Below, piece after piece: positions 26,125-35,023 of a DNA stretch of 64,000 bases (position 1 is its first letter; each line of letters begins with the position of its first letter). The stretch spans positions 1-64,000 of the forward strand of contig JBMNOZ010000006.1 in assembly GCA_050943335.1 (NCBI GenBank). Direction: 5' to 3'. The stretch comes from JBMNOZ01 sp050943335 (GTDB lineage: Bacteria; Bacillota; Desulfitobacteriia; Desulfitobacteriales; Syntrophobotulaceae). A program made the translations under genes and the position numbers. The notes under the pieces were generated by a model. That model saw only the letters and a program-made list of their open reading frames with translations, searched no databases and had not been told where the DNA came from.

Positions 26125-27066
26125 CTACTTCATCACTTCCTGCAAATCTTCTGCGTATTCTATCTTGGCTTGCTGTCTTAAGGCGACAAAATAGCTCTCT
26201 AAGGTTTGATATTTATTAAACTCCAAAGCGTCTTTTTGAACTTGATCCTTATGAAGATCAAAATCTGGTTTAATCGCTTTTTTGCGGTCCTCCACAAGAA
26301 TTATATGATAACCGTACTTGGTTTTAACGGGTTTTTCTGATATTTCTCCTACCGGTTGCGAAAAGGCTGCTTCCTCAAACTCTGCAATCATCTTTCCTCT
26401 GCCAAAGTAGCCCAGATCTCCCCCTGTTGATTTGGCTGCTGGCTCAATGGATTTTTCACTGGCTAATTTCGCAAAATCCTCCTGGCCCTGTTTCAGTATT
26501 TTAATAAGATCCAAAGCCTCCTGCTCTGTTTTTACCAGAATGTGACGGGCTTTAACCTGTTCTTCCTGACCGCCATAGGCAGCATAATTAGCTTCGAAAT
26601 ATTGTTTTACTTCTTGTTCACTAACCTTAACATCCCTGGTGACATTCACCAAAAAAGTATAATAATTTACCACTTCTTCATCAGTCATTCCCTGGCTTTT
26701 AAGCCACTCCTGATAATCTTGAGTCCCTAGTTCCTTTTTGAATTCCGCTATTAATTTCTCAACTTCCGGATCAGCACTTTCCCATTTCTGTTTCTCGACT
26801 TCTTGCTTTATCAATTCCTGACCAATTAAACCCTCAAGTACTTCTCTTTGGATATTCTTTAAGTTGGCCCGTCCTTCTTCACTCTCAAAGTCAATTCCTT
26901 GAGCGCTAAAATAGTTTTTAACACTTTCTAATTTTTTTTCATAGCGCTCCCTGGGAATCTCCTTTCCGTTAACTTTAAGAGCGTAGCTCCCTTCTTTAGA
27001 AACACACCCTCCAAAGAGAAGAAGAAATACTAAAAATGTTAAGGCTACCGCTATAGTTTTTTTCAT
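26125..27066 (-). CDS. prsA: PrsA-like peptidyl-prolyl isomerase lipoprotein
   Basis: Extracytoplasmic foldase anchored by lipid. The signal peptide ends in the lipobox LFGGC with the lipidated Cys at residue 21. A SurA-N-type helical region (about 30-160) precedes a parvulin domain (about 170-265; KARHILVKTEQEA, GDLGYFGRGKM, KYGYHIILV). The 313-aa length is typical. It occupies the place next to mfd, where B. subtilis has spoVT directly. Confidence 0.94.
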   Translation of the reverse strand: MKKTIAVALTFLVFLLLFGGCVSKEGSYALKVNGKEIPRERYEKKLESVKNYFSAQGIDFESEEGRANLKNIQREVLEGLIGQELIKQEVEKQKWESADPEVEKLIAEFKKELGTQDYQEWLKSQGMTDEEVVNYYTFLVNVTRDVKVSEQEVKQYFEANYAAYGGQEEQVKARHILVKTEQEALDLIKILKQGQEDFAKLASEKSIEPAAKSTGGDLGYFGRGKMIAEFEEAAFSQPVGEISEKPVKTKYGYHIILVEDRKKAIKPDFDLHKDQVQKDALEFNKYQTLESYFVALRQQAKIEYAEDLQEVMK

Positions 27067-27083
27067 TTTAACACTACTTTCTT

Positions 27084-30000
27084 TTACTTATTTTCCAGGA
27101 GACCAATATGTTCTTTAATCATAGACAACAATTTAAGTATCGCTTTAAAAATATCTTCAATGCTTAAGAAACGCAACCGAGCGGTTAGTTGTAGTTTCCC
27201 AAGTTCATCTACGGAAAAAGATAAGGGATAAGGGAACTCGGCAGCTAAAGCCATAAGTTTTTCCCCGGACAACCCAGGATCATTAGCAAATTTTATACTG
27301 ATGCTATTGTTTTGCTGGACAATTTGTTCTATTTTAAGGTCTTTAGCCCGGATCTTAATTTTGATAATTTGAATTAGATTCTCCACTTCTTTGGGCGGGG
27401 TTCCAAACCTATCCACCAATTCATCGATAATACCACTCAGATCCTCTTCATTATCGAGAGCAATCATTCTTTGATAAAGAATTGCTTTGGTCTGCTTATC
27501 GCATATATAATCATCTGGCAAAAGAGCCTCTACTTGAATATCTATAGTTGGCTCAATCTCTTCCTCGATTTTCTCTCCTTTTAATTCCTGCACAGCCTCT
27601 TTTAACATTTTTACATATAAGTTGAAACCAACGGCTGCCAAGTGACCGTGCTGTTCGGCACCAATAAAGCTTCCCGCCCCCCTTATCTCCAGATCCCGCA
27701 AGGCAATTTTAAATCCGGAACCGAACTCTGTAAACTCTCTTATGGTAGATAGTCTTTTCTCTGCCTCTTCAGTGAGAACCTTTTGCGGTTGATAAAGGAA
27801 ATAGGCGTAGGCTTTACGATTAGATCTCCCCACCCGCCCCCGGAGCTGATAGAGCTGGCTTAAACCAAACTTATCTGATTCATCCACAATCAGGGTATTC
27901 ACATTAGGCAAATCCAACCCCGTTTCGATAATTGTGGTGCAAATCAAAACGTCTTTTTCCTTCTCCAGAAAAGACATCATTTCCCGTTCCAACTGGTTTT
28001 CACTCATCTGTCCATGAACTACTCCGCAGCGGGCCTCGGGAACAGTAGTGTTAATCAGTCTAAGCACCCTTTCCAAAGTATCCACTCGGTTATGGACATA
28101 AAAAACTTGGCCTCCTCGACTGATTTCTTTCCGGATTGCATCCCGGACCAGATCAGGGTTAAACTCCGCCACAAAAGTTTGAACTGGAAACCTGTCCTCC
28201 GGAGGAGTTGTGATAACGCTCATATCTCTTACCCCTACTAAGGACATATGCAAAGTCCTAGGGATAGGCGTCGCCGATAGGGTGAGAACATCCACACTGG
28301 TTTTCAGAGTTTTAATCTTCTCTTTATGAGCAACCCCAAATCTCTGCTCTTCGTCAACAATTAATAAACCTAGATCCTTAAAATCTACCCCATCGGAGAT
28401 TAAGCGATGAGTACCGATAACAATATCCAGGGAACCGTCTTTTAAATCCTGAATAATTTTTTTCTGTTCCTTAGCCGTTCGAAAGCGGCTTAGCATTTCA
28501 ATTTTTACCGGGTAATCCATAAATCTTTCTCGAAAGGTATTAAAATGCTGCTGAGCTAGGATTGTGGTAGGGACTAAAACCGCTACCTGTTTGCCGCTGG
28601 TAACGGCCTTAAAAGCAGCTCTTAAAGCGACCTCGGTTTTACCATAACCCACATCACCGCATAACAACCTATCCATGGGGCGACTCTTCATCATATCTCT
28701 TTTTACTTCCATTATGCTTTGTAGTTGGTCCGGTGTCTCCTCATAAGCAAAACGTTCCTCAAACTCCTTCTGCCAAGGGCTATCCTCCGGGAAAGCAAAC
28801 CCGATAGCTTTTTCCCGTTTCGCATATAAGTCCAAAAGATCAATCGCTAACTCTTTGACAGCCGCTCTCGCTTTTGTCTTAGTTTTACTCCATTCACTGC
28901 TGTTAAGTTTATGCAATTTTGGAGCGCTTTCCCCGTCCGCGCCTAAATATTTTTGTAAAAGTTGCACCTGGTCTATGGGTACATATAGCTTGTCTTCCCC
29001 AGCGTAACGGATAGCGAAGTAATCCCGATCAATTTTATCAACTGTGATCTTTTCAATGCCGATAAATTTCCCTACCCCGTGATAATAATGAACCACATAA
29101 TCACCAGGTTTTAAATCCCCAAACTTGAGAATACTATCTTCTGTGCTTGCTTTTCGAGGCTTGGACAAATGTTTTCGCTCGTGCTGATAAATCTCGGTTT
29201 CGGAAAAAACCACAAGCTTACTGGTCGGAAGCTCAAAACCCTGGCTTAGAGGCTGGCAGTAAATATATACTCCCCCGGCTTGAATCTCATCTTCAATCTC
29301 TACTAAAGAAGGAGAAAGCCCCCTGTCTTTTAAGCCTTGGAGCAATCTATTAGCTCGTTCTTGGTCTCCGGCAAAAAGAGCTACCGCATAACCCGAGTTC
29401 TTCCACCTTTCAATTTCTGGCACAAGGATAGAGGTCTTATGATATGCCGCCAAGGGCCTGGCTGTCGCATTTATTAAACGGCGCGGACTGAGCCCCGGAA
29501 CATCACGGATTAAATTAGATAAACCGATGAGCAGGTTTTTACCCTCCCCAATGAGATCTTCAAAATTAATAAAAAGATTTTCAGGGTTAACAAACTCTTC
29601 CCCTTTTTCTAAGTTGTCCATAAATTCACTTAAGCGCTGGTCATGTTGAAACTCTAATTGATCCTTAAGTCTTAATGGCTCATCAAGAATTAAAAGGGAA
29701 TCTTTTCCCATCCAATCAAAGATTGGAACAAATTTCTCCGGAAGGAGGCTTAAATAGGGATAAATATTCTCATCTAACAAACCTTCTTCCAGGCGACTTT
29801 CCAGGGACTCAATTTTTTCTTGTAACCTTTTAACCGGTTCGCTCCTCCCCAATCGTTGCAAACGTCCAATTGCTTTACGGCCCCTGGACTTAAGATCCCA
29901 TTTTAAATTTTCCAGCTCCTCTGCCCTGATTATATATTCTTGAACAGGGACGATCAGTGTTTCAGGGATATTGCTGAGGGATTTTTGTGTTTCTAAATCG

Positions 30001-30626
30001 AAAGTTCTAAGGGAGTCGATCTTCTCATCGAACAATTCAATTCTTACTGGTTCCCGGTCGTAGGGGGCGATATCCAAGATGCCCCCCCTTAAGGCAAATT
30101 GGCCTTGACTATCAACAATGTTCTCCCTTTCATATCCCCCTTCTAAAAGAATATTAATCACTTTGGATAATGAAATTTGTTGTCCCCGCTTAAATCTCAG
30201 ACAGTGTTTTTCCCACCGCTGAAGCGAAAAGAGTTTTCTGCTGGCAGCCTGAATAGGAGTAATAATTACCTCTGTTCGCTCTGAAGATAGGTTAGCAACT
30301 AAACTACTTAAAACCCTTATCCTTTGGGCTGTCGTCTCCCGGCTTCTGCCTAAGACTTCAAAAGGTAGCCACTCCGTTGTCGGAAAAAGCATAATATTTC
30401 CATCCGGCAACCAAGTCTGAAGGTCGCTTACCCATCTTTGGGCTTTTTCTTCGGTATAGGTAACTATTATTGATCTCTTTTTCTCCTTCAAAATTCCAGC
30501 CACAGCAGCTATCTTTTGACTTCCTGAAATTTGATAAATCATTTGCGGAGATTCTTTTCTTTTTAAGGCCGTTGAAATTTCTTCAATCTCAAAACCTTTG
30601 TACAAAAAATCATTAATAGAAGGCAT
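27084..30626 (-). CDS. mfd: Transcription-repair coupling factor Mfd
   Basis: Removes stalled RNA polymerase and recruits UvrA. About 1180 aa from the ATG at 30626, which has AGGAGG 5 nt upstream; a TTG five codons earlier overlaps that site. Order: UvrB-like N-terminal modules, the RNA polymerase-interacting tudor-like domain (GDYVVHYYHGVGKF), the RecG-like translocase with Walker A GDVGYGKTEVAL and the DEEQ box VDEEQRFG, then TRCF C-terminal domain. Seventeen bp separate it from prsA. Confidence 0.98.
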   Translation of the reverse strand: MPSINDFLYKGFEIEEISTALKRKESPQMIYQISGSQKIAAVAGILKEKKRSIIVTYTEEKAQRWVSDLQTWLPDGNIMLFPTTEWLPFEVLGRSRETTAQRIRVLSSLVANLSSERTEVIITPIQAASRKLFSLQRWEKHCLRFKRGQQISLSKVINILLEGGYERENIVDSQGQFALRGGILDIAPYDREPVRIELFDEKIDSLRTFDLETQKSLSNIPETLIVPVQEYIIRAEELENLKWDLKSRGRKAIGRLQRLGRSEPVKRLQEKIESLESRLEEGLLDENIYPYLSLLPEKFVPIFDWMGKDSLLILDEPLRLKDQLEFQHDQRLSEFMDNLEKGEEFVNPENLFINFEDLIGEGKNLLIGLSNLIRDVPGLSPRRLINATARPLAAYHKTSILVPEIERWKNSGYAVALFAGDQERANRLLQGLKDRGLSPSLVEIEDEIQAGGVYIYCQPLSQGFELPTSKLVVFSETEIYQHERKHLSKPRKASTEDSILKFGDLKPGDYVVHYYHGVGKFIGIEKITVDKIDRDYFAIRYAGEDKLYVPIDQVQLLQKYLGADGESAPKLHKLNSSEWSKTKTKARAAVKELAIDLLDLYAKREKAIGFAFPEDSPWQKEFEERFAYEETPDQLQSIMEVKRDMMKSRPMDRLLCGDVGYGKTEVALRAAFKAVTSGKQVAVLVPTTILAQQHFNTFRERFMDYPVKIEMLSRFRTAKEQKKIIQDLKDGSLDIVIGTHRLISDGVDFKDLGLLIVDEEQRFGVAHKEKIKTLKTSVDVLTLSATPIPRTLHMSLVGVRDMSVITTPPEDRFPVQTFVAEFNPDLVRDAIRKEISRGGQVFYVHNRVDTLERVLRLINTTVPEARCGVVHGQMSENQLEREMMSFLEKEKDVLICTTIIETGLDLPNVNTLIVDESDKFGLSQLYQLRGRVGRSNRKAYAYFLYQPQKVLTEEAEKRLSTIREFTEFGSGFKIALRDLEIRGAGSFIGAEQHGHLAAVGFNLYVKMLKEAVQELKGEKIEEEIEPTIDIQVEALLPDDYICDKQTKAILYQRMIALDNEEDLSGIIDELVDRFGTPPKEVENLIQIIKIKIRAKDLKIEQIVQQNNSISIKFANDPGLSGEKLMALAAEFPYPLSFSVDELGKLQLTARLRFLSIEDIFKAILKLLSMIKEHIGLLENK

Positions 30627-30665
30627 TGCATCCTCCTGCAAAATTGGTAAATATAATAGCTTGTT

Positions 30666-30842
30666 TTAATGAAAAAAGGTTCCGGTATCGATGTCCAGCT
30701 CCTGCCAACAACGGGTACAAATCGTGTAGGCGATATTACCAACCACTTCTAGGGAGTGATCCACTCCTAAAGTTTTGGGATCATCGGTTTCCAATTCGCC
30801 GATAATGCGATCACAACAGCGGCATATTTTTAGTAGAAACAT
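30666..30842 (-). CDS. fin: Anti-sigma-F factor Fin family (YabK/DUF2757)
   Basis: A 58-aa protein with two cysteine pairs (CRCC and CTRC) that form a zinc-ribbon pattern. In B. subtilis Fin antagonises sigma-F to help the switch to sigma-G, and lies between pth and mfd exactly as here. The ATG at 30842 has GGGGGTG 6 nt upstream; a GTG three codons earlier is part of that site. Sequence divergence from Bacillus is large, so assignment rests on length, cysteines and position. Confidence 0.85.
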   Translation of the reverse strand: MFLLKICRCCDRIIGELETDDPKTLGVDHSLEVVGNIAYTICTRCWQELDIDTGTFFH

Positions 30843-30921
30843 TGAAGACACCCCCGTGTAATATGCTTACCTTTCCCGTTGCAGGTTATACCGGCTCTAA
30901 AGATTTTATTCAAATTATTTA

Positions 30922-31476
30922 TTAGTTATAACGATTCATTGCTTCTATGTTTTTCCCTTCCAACCAGAGAGTAGCTGCTTCACAAGCCTTGCTCAGTACT
31001 TCAGCTAATATTTTCTCTTCCTCTCTTTTAAAGGCCGATAAAACATAATCGATGACCTCCCATTTTTCCTGTGGCCGGCCGACCCCAATTTTAAGCCGCC
31101 AAAAATCCTCATACCCTAACTCACCGATAATAGATTTTAAACCATTATGCCCTCCTGAACTTCCCTTTGAGCGCAAGCGCAGTTTCCCTAAAGGCAAATC
31201 CAGATCATCATGGACAATTAAAAAGTCTTCTTTCTCAATTCTATAATAATGAACAAGTTCGCGGACAGATAACCCGCTTAAGTTCATGTAAGTAAAAGGC
31301 TTTAAGAAAACAACTCGTTCCCCGTTTAAAACTCCATCCGCAACCTTCCCGCGGAAGCCGTCCTTATAACGGAATCCGATTTCTTTAACCAGCTTATCGA
31401 GCAATCTAAACCCTACATTATGTCTGGAATAATGGTGTTTTATCCCGGGGTTGCCTAAACCAATTACAGCTTTCAT
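30922..31476 (-). CDS. pth: Peptidyl-tRNA hydrolase
   Basis: Releases peptides from drop-off peptidyl-tRNA. The 184-aa protein has GLGNPG at the N terminus, the catalytic histidine in SRHNVGF, and the conserved FLKPFTYMNLSG and HDDLDLPLG segments. It is spoVC in B. subtilis. It precedes fin by 80 bp. Confidence 0.97.
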   Translation of the reverse strand: MKAVIGLGNPGIKHHYSRHNVGFRLLDKLVKEIGFRYKDGFRGKVADGVLNGERVVFLKPFTYMNLSGLSVRELVHYYRIEKEDFLIVHDDLDLPLGKLRLRSKGSSGGHNGLKSIIGELGYEDFWRLKIGVGRPQEKWEVIDYVLSAFKREEEKILAEVLSKACEAATLWLEGKNIEAMNRYN

Positions 31477-31500
31477 ATTTCCTCCTACTCAACATAATAT

Positions 31501-31545
31501 CCCCATCTGGGGAATAGATTTTATTAAAAACTTGGCAATGCCAAG
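31501..31545. promoter_or_regulatory. Two short palindromes between pth and the PRC-barrel gene
   Basis: CCCCATCTGGGG (31501-31512) and CTTGGCAATGCCAAG (31531-31545, a perfect 7-bp dyad around one base) lie in the space between divergent genes. They look like protein-binding sites; no regulator can be named. Confidence 0.4.
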
Positions 31546-31583
31546 CCATGATTCCGACAAACAAACGAAAAGGAGGAATAATA

Positions 31584-32153
31584 GTGCTGTCTAGCAGAAA
31601 ATTTCTCTCCCTGCCAATTATTTCTGTCCGGGAAGGGAGACAGCTCGGTTTTGTTCGAAATATCGTCATTAATCCGAAAACAAAAACCGTTGCTGCATTA
31701 ATCGTCGACCCTAGAAGGTTCTTCAAAGAGCAACGAATCATCCCCTTTAACAGGGTAGTTAATATCGGAGAAAACGCGATTACTATCAATACGGAAAGCC
31801 AAGTAGAACGAGCCGCCAATCTACCGGATATTTTGCAATTAATCAAAGAAAAAGTCGCTTTGATCGGCATTAAAGTACTTACGGAAAAGGGGAAAAAAAT
31901 TGGGGTGGTGGATGAGTTTTATATTAATATTCCGGAAGGGACTATTAGCATAATCGATATCAGCACCAGGGCTTTTAATCTAAAAGTGCGCTTAAAAGCA
32001 GAAGAAATTATAACAATGGGTGCTGATGTCTTAATTGTGGCCGAAGATTGTGAACAAAGAATGGAGGTCATCTCTAAAGGAGTTCGCGAAAACGTTAAAA
32101 CCTTGTTCCATCAAACCCAAACTAAGCTCAGTCGCAAACAACCAAAAAATTAA
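31584..32153 (+). CDS. PRC-barrel domain protein
   Basis: A 189-aa protein with two PRC-barrel repeats: residues 5-80 (LPIISVREGRQLGFVRNIVI) and about 90-160 (IGIKVLTEKGKKIGVVDEFYI). PRC-barrel proteins occur in RNA processing (RimM), photosynthesis and sporulation; the exact role is unknown. The GTG at 31584 has AAGGAGG 7 nt upstream and is preferred over an ATG at 31548 that has none. The stop lies 1 bp from the stop of prs on the other strand. It fills the place of ctc. Confidence 0.85.
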   Translation: MLSSRKFLSLPIISVREGRQLGFVRNIVINPKTKTVAALIVDPRRFFKEQRIIPFNRVVNIGENAITINTESQVERAANLPDILQLIKEKVALIGIKVLTEKGKKIGVVDEFYINIPEGTISIIDISTRAFNLKVRLKAEEIITMGADVLIVAEDCEQRMEVISKGVRENVKTLFHQTQTKLSRKQPKN

Positions 32154-32154
32154 A

Positions 32155-33096
32155 CTAGGAAAAAAGTTTGCTTACTGATAGATCCTCATGAATCCGGACA
32201 ATTGCCTCCCCTAAAAGAGGGGCTACGGATAAGACTGTTATCTTGTCGATTCTTTTTTCTTTCGTCAAGGGAATGGTGTTCGTAACCACCACTTCTTTTA
32301 TAACCGAATTTTCAAGTCTTTCTACCGCTGGTCCGGATAATACTGGATGGGTGCAACAAGCGTAGACCTCTTTAGCCCCTCTGTCTAGTATAGCGCTCGC
32401 CGCATGGGTAATAGTACCAGCAGTATCAATAATATCATCGATCAAAATCACAGTTTTGCCACGCAGTTCCCCAATAACATTCATTACCTCGGAGACATTT
32501 GCTTCCGGTCGTCGTTTATCAACGATGGCCAGAGAGGCATTAATTCTTTCGGCAAAATTTCGCGCTCTGGAAACCCCGCCGATATCCGGGGAAACAACAC
32601 AGGTATCACCCAAATCTTTTTCTAAAAAGTATTTAGCTAAAATTGGAGTTCCCGGAAGGTGATCGACGGGAATGTCAAAAAAACCTTGAATCGCGGGGGC
32701 ATGGAGATCCATAGTCACTAAACGGTTCGCCCCGGAAGCGGTAATAATGTTGGCCAACAGCTTAGCCGTGATCGGATCTCTGGCTCGGGCTTTTCTTTCC
32801 TGCCGGGCATAGCCGTAGTACGGAACAACCGCCGTAATGCGGTTAGCCGAGGCCCGACGCAAGGCATCCATTAAGATCAACAGCTCCATAATATTGTCAT
32901 TAGCCGGTGCGCAAGTGGGCTGGACAACAAAAACATCAGCCCCTCTCACACTTTCTTCAATGCCGATACTGATTTCACCATCTTGAAAAGTGCTGACCTT
33001 GGCCGCCCCTATTGCAATTCCCAAGTAGTCAGTAATCTCCTGGGCCAACTCCCGGTTGGAGTTACCACAGAAGACCTTAAGTTCTCTGCTAGACAT
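32155..33096 (-). CDS. prs: Ribose-phosphate pyrophosphokinase
   Basis: Makes PRPP from ribose 5-phosphate and ATP, feeding purines, pyrimidines, histidine and NAD. The 313-aa protein has the PRPP-binding loop ILIDDIIDTAGT and the catalytic flexible-loop segment ARQERKARARDPITAK. Located 13 bp after glmU, as in B. subtilis. Its PRPP is used by NadC in this window. Confidence 0.98.
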   Translation of the reverse strand: MSSRELKVFCGNSNRELAQEITDYLGIAIGAAKVSTFQDGEISIGIEESVRGADVFVVQPTCAPANDNIMELLILMDALRRASANRITAVVPYYGYARQERKARARDPITAKLLANIITASGANRLVTMDLHAPAIQGFFDIPVDHLPGTPILAKYFLEKDLGDTCVVSPDIGGVSRARNFAERINASLAIVDKRRPEANVSEVMNVIGELRGKTVILIDDIIDTAGTITHAASAILDRGAKEVYACCTHPVLSGPAVERLENSVIKEVVVTNTIPLTKEKRIDKITVLSVAPLLGEAIVRIHEDLSVSKLFS

Positions 33097-33109
33097 GATT
33101 TCCCCCTCG

Positions 33110-34468
33110 CTAGTTGTTGGCTTTCCGCCAGTTATTAATTATCCTTTGTTTTGATCTCTCAACGGCCAGTGAATTGTCCGGGACATTTCCGGTGATAGTC
33201 GAACCCGCTCCGATAACAGCTTGTTTGCCGATTTCAACCGGAGCTACAAAGTTCGTATTACTGCCAACAAATGCTCCATCTCCAATAACGGTGGAGTGTT
33301 TTTTTCGGCCATCGTAGTTACAGGTTATTGTTCCGGCCCCAATATTAACGTTTTTCCCAAGGGTGGAATCCCCTATATAGCTGAGATGAGGCACTTTAGA
33401 ACCTTCTCCAATCACGCTATTTTTAACCTCTACAAAATCGCCTACTTTAACTCCTTCCGCCAAGACAGTACCCGGTCTTAAATAAGCGTAAGGCCCGATC
33501 ACACAATTTTCACCGATTACCGCTTCCTTAGCCACAGAATTCTCAATCTGGACTCCAGCCAGGCAAGTACAATTTTCTAATCTGGTACCGGGGCCGATGA
33601 CTGAACCCTTGCCGATTTTGGTTCGACCTTTAAGTATTGTAAAGGGCTGAATTATAACATCCTTTTCAATTTCCACTTGAGTGTCGATTAATACAGAGGA
33701 AGGGTTTACAATAGTTACCCCTTCTAACATCCAATATTCTTTTATTGACTCATATATTAAGTTTTCCGCCTCGGCTAATTGCAATCTGTTATTGATTCCC
33801 AAGGCTTCCCTATAATCATCAGTACAGAAAGTAGCTATCTTTTTCCCGCTGGATATTAAAATCTTAAAGATATCTGTTAAGTAGTATTCCCCTTGCGCGT
33901 TTTGAGGTTTTATGCTTTGCAAACCTTTTTTAAGCGCCTCTGCCTGAAAACAGTAAGTACCGGTGTTTATCTCCTTAATAATTTTTTGCTCTGGCTTGGC
34001 ATCCTTTTCTTCGACAATCTGGCAGAAAACACCGTCTTTTCTTACAATACGTCCATATCCGGTCGGATCGACCATTTGAGCAGTCAGTACGGTAGCTGCA
34101 CATTCAGATTTTTTATGGGTTTCGAGCAGAGCTTTCAAGGTCTCGACTGATAAGAGGGGCTGATCCCCACTCAATACTAAAACACAGCTCTCTTCTTTTA
34201 AATGGGGGACAGCTTGCATTAAAGCATGTCCCGTCCCTAGTTGTTCCTCCTGATACACGACCTGGGATCTTTGATTGAGGTGCTGAAGCAGAAGATCCTT
34301 TCCATGACCGAGAACTGTAAAAACTTCGGTGATCCCTAAAGCTTCCACCTTATCCAAGACATGATCTATCATCGGCTGACCGGCAAGGGTATGCATAACT
34401 TTTGGCAGGTCGGACTTCATCCGCTTGCCCTTGCCCGCAGCTAGAATAACACAAGTAGTATGGTGCAT
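33110..34468 (-). CDS. glmU: Bifunctional UDP-N-acetylglucosamine pyrophosphorylase / glucosamine-1-phosphate acetyltransferase
   Basis: Last two steps to UDP-GlcNAc for peptidoglycan. The N-terminal uridyltransferase domain has LAAGKGKRMKSDLPKV; from about residue 250 a left-handed beta helix of hexapeptide repeats forms the acetyltransferase. The 452-aa length is usual. GAGAGGAT precedes the ATG. It follows spoVG and precedes prs. Confidence 0.98.
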   Translation of the reverse strand: MHHTTCVILAAGKGKRMKSDLPKVMHTLAGQPMIDHVLDKVEALGITEVFTVLGHGKDLLLQHLNQRSQVVYQEEQLGTGHALMQAVPHLKEESCVLVLSGDQPLLSVETLKALLETHKKSECAATVLTAQMVDPTGYGRIVRKDGVFCQIVEEKDAKPEQKIIKEINTGTYCFQAEALKKGLQSIKPQNAQGEYYLTDIFKILISSGKKIATFCTDDYREALGINNRLQLAEAENLIYESIKEYWMLEGVTIVNPSSVLIDTQVEIEKDVIIQPFTILKGRTKIGKGSVIGPGTRLENCTCLAGVQIENSVAKEAVIGENCVIGPYAYLRPGTVLAEGVKVGDFVEVKNSVIGEGSKVPHLSYIGDSTLGKNVNIGAGTITCNYDGRKKHSTVIGDGAFVGSNTNFVAPVEIGKQAVIGAGSTITGNVPDNSLAVERSKQRIINNWRKANN

Positions 34469-34565
34469 TTTTAAATCCTCTCATTCTATTGATTTTCGTC
34501 ACTGTCACCTCTATTATAACTAATTTAACAGCAGTGACCAAATATAAATTAATTAAAACCCATAC

Positions 34566-34597
34566 AGAAAAGAGACCCTCCTATTTGGGTCTCCTTT
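34566..34597 (-). terminator. Rho-independent terminator of spoVG
   Basis: On the minus strand GAGACCC/GGGTCTC forms a 7-bp stem followed by TTTTCTG, 43 bp after the spoVG stop. It separates spoVG from glmU. Confidence 0.85.
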
Positions 34598-34639
34598 TGA
34601 ACCTACATCAGTATAAAAATTCCTACTTTTTCGCACTAA

Positions 34640-34897
34640 TTATTCAGCGTTTTTCCCATACTCCTCTAAAACTCTAGTTTGAATCTTTTCTCTAGCTGCA
34701 GATGAAATCGGGTGGGCAATATCACGAAACTCCCCCTCAGGGGTCTTGCGACTGGGCATAGCAACAAAGAGACCATTGCTACCTTCAACCACTTTAACAT
34801 CGTGCACTACAAATTCATTATCAAAAGTTACAGATACGACCGCCTTCATCTTCCCTTCGCTATTAAGCTTACGGACTCTGATATCGGTAATTTCCAT
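34640..34897 (-). CDS. spoVG: Septation protein / RNA- and DNA-binding regulator SpoVG
   Basis: An 85-aa protein with the family start EITDIRVRKLNSEGKMKAVVSVTFD and the conserved PSRKTPEGEFRDIAHPI. SpoVG affects sporulation septation and gene expression as a nucleic-acid-binding protein. Its promoter is an excellent sigma-H match. The adjacent yabJ of B. subtilis is missing. Confidence 0.98.
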   Translation of the reverse strand: MEITDIRVRKLNSEGKMKAVVSVTFDNEFVVHDVKVVEGSNGLFVAMPSRKTPEGEFRDIAHPISSAAREKIQTRVLEEYGKNAE

Positions 34898-34918
34898 TAT
34901 GTATCACCACCCTTCTCT

Positions 34919-34944
34919 CTGCCTCTAAATCCTGCCTCTAAATC
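34919..34944. repeat. Tandem duplication of 13 bp in the spoVG leader
   Basis: CTGCCTCTAAATC occurs twice in a row (34919-34931 and 34932-34944), between the sigma-H -10 and the ribosome binding site. A recent slippage duplication is likely; an effect on the leader RNA is possible but not shown. Confidence 0.8.
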
Positions 34945-34955
34945 TCTTAGCTCTT

Positions 34956-34984
34956 AATTCTATGTCTGGCAAAAAAATTCCTTC
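34956..34984 (-). promoter_or_regulatory. Sigma-H promoter of spoVG
   Basis: On the minus strand GAAGGAATT (34976-34984), a 12-bp spacer and ATAGAATT (34956-34963) match every specified position of the sigma-H pattern RNAGGAWWW-N11-14-RNNGAATW. B. subtilis spoVG is the classic sigma-H gene. Confidence 0.85.
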
Positions 34985-35023
34985 TGTTTTTAGAAAAAAA
35001 TCGCTCCTAAATTACCTGAAGGG

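Noticed and set aside
31418..31870. A 150-codon frame on the minus strand across pth and the PRC-barrel gene
   Set aside because: It covers two real genes in other frames and the palindromic spacer; composition is not protein-like.
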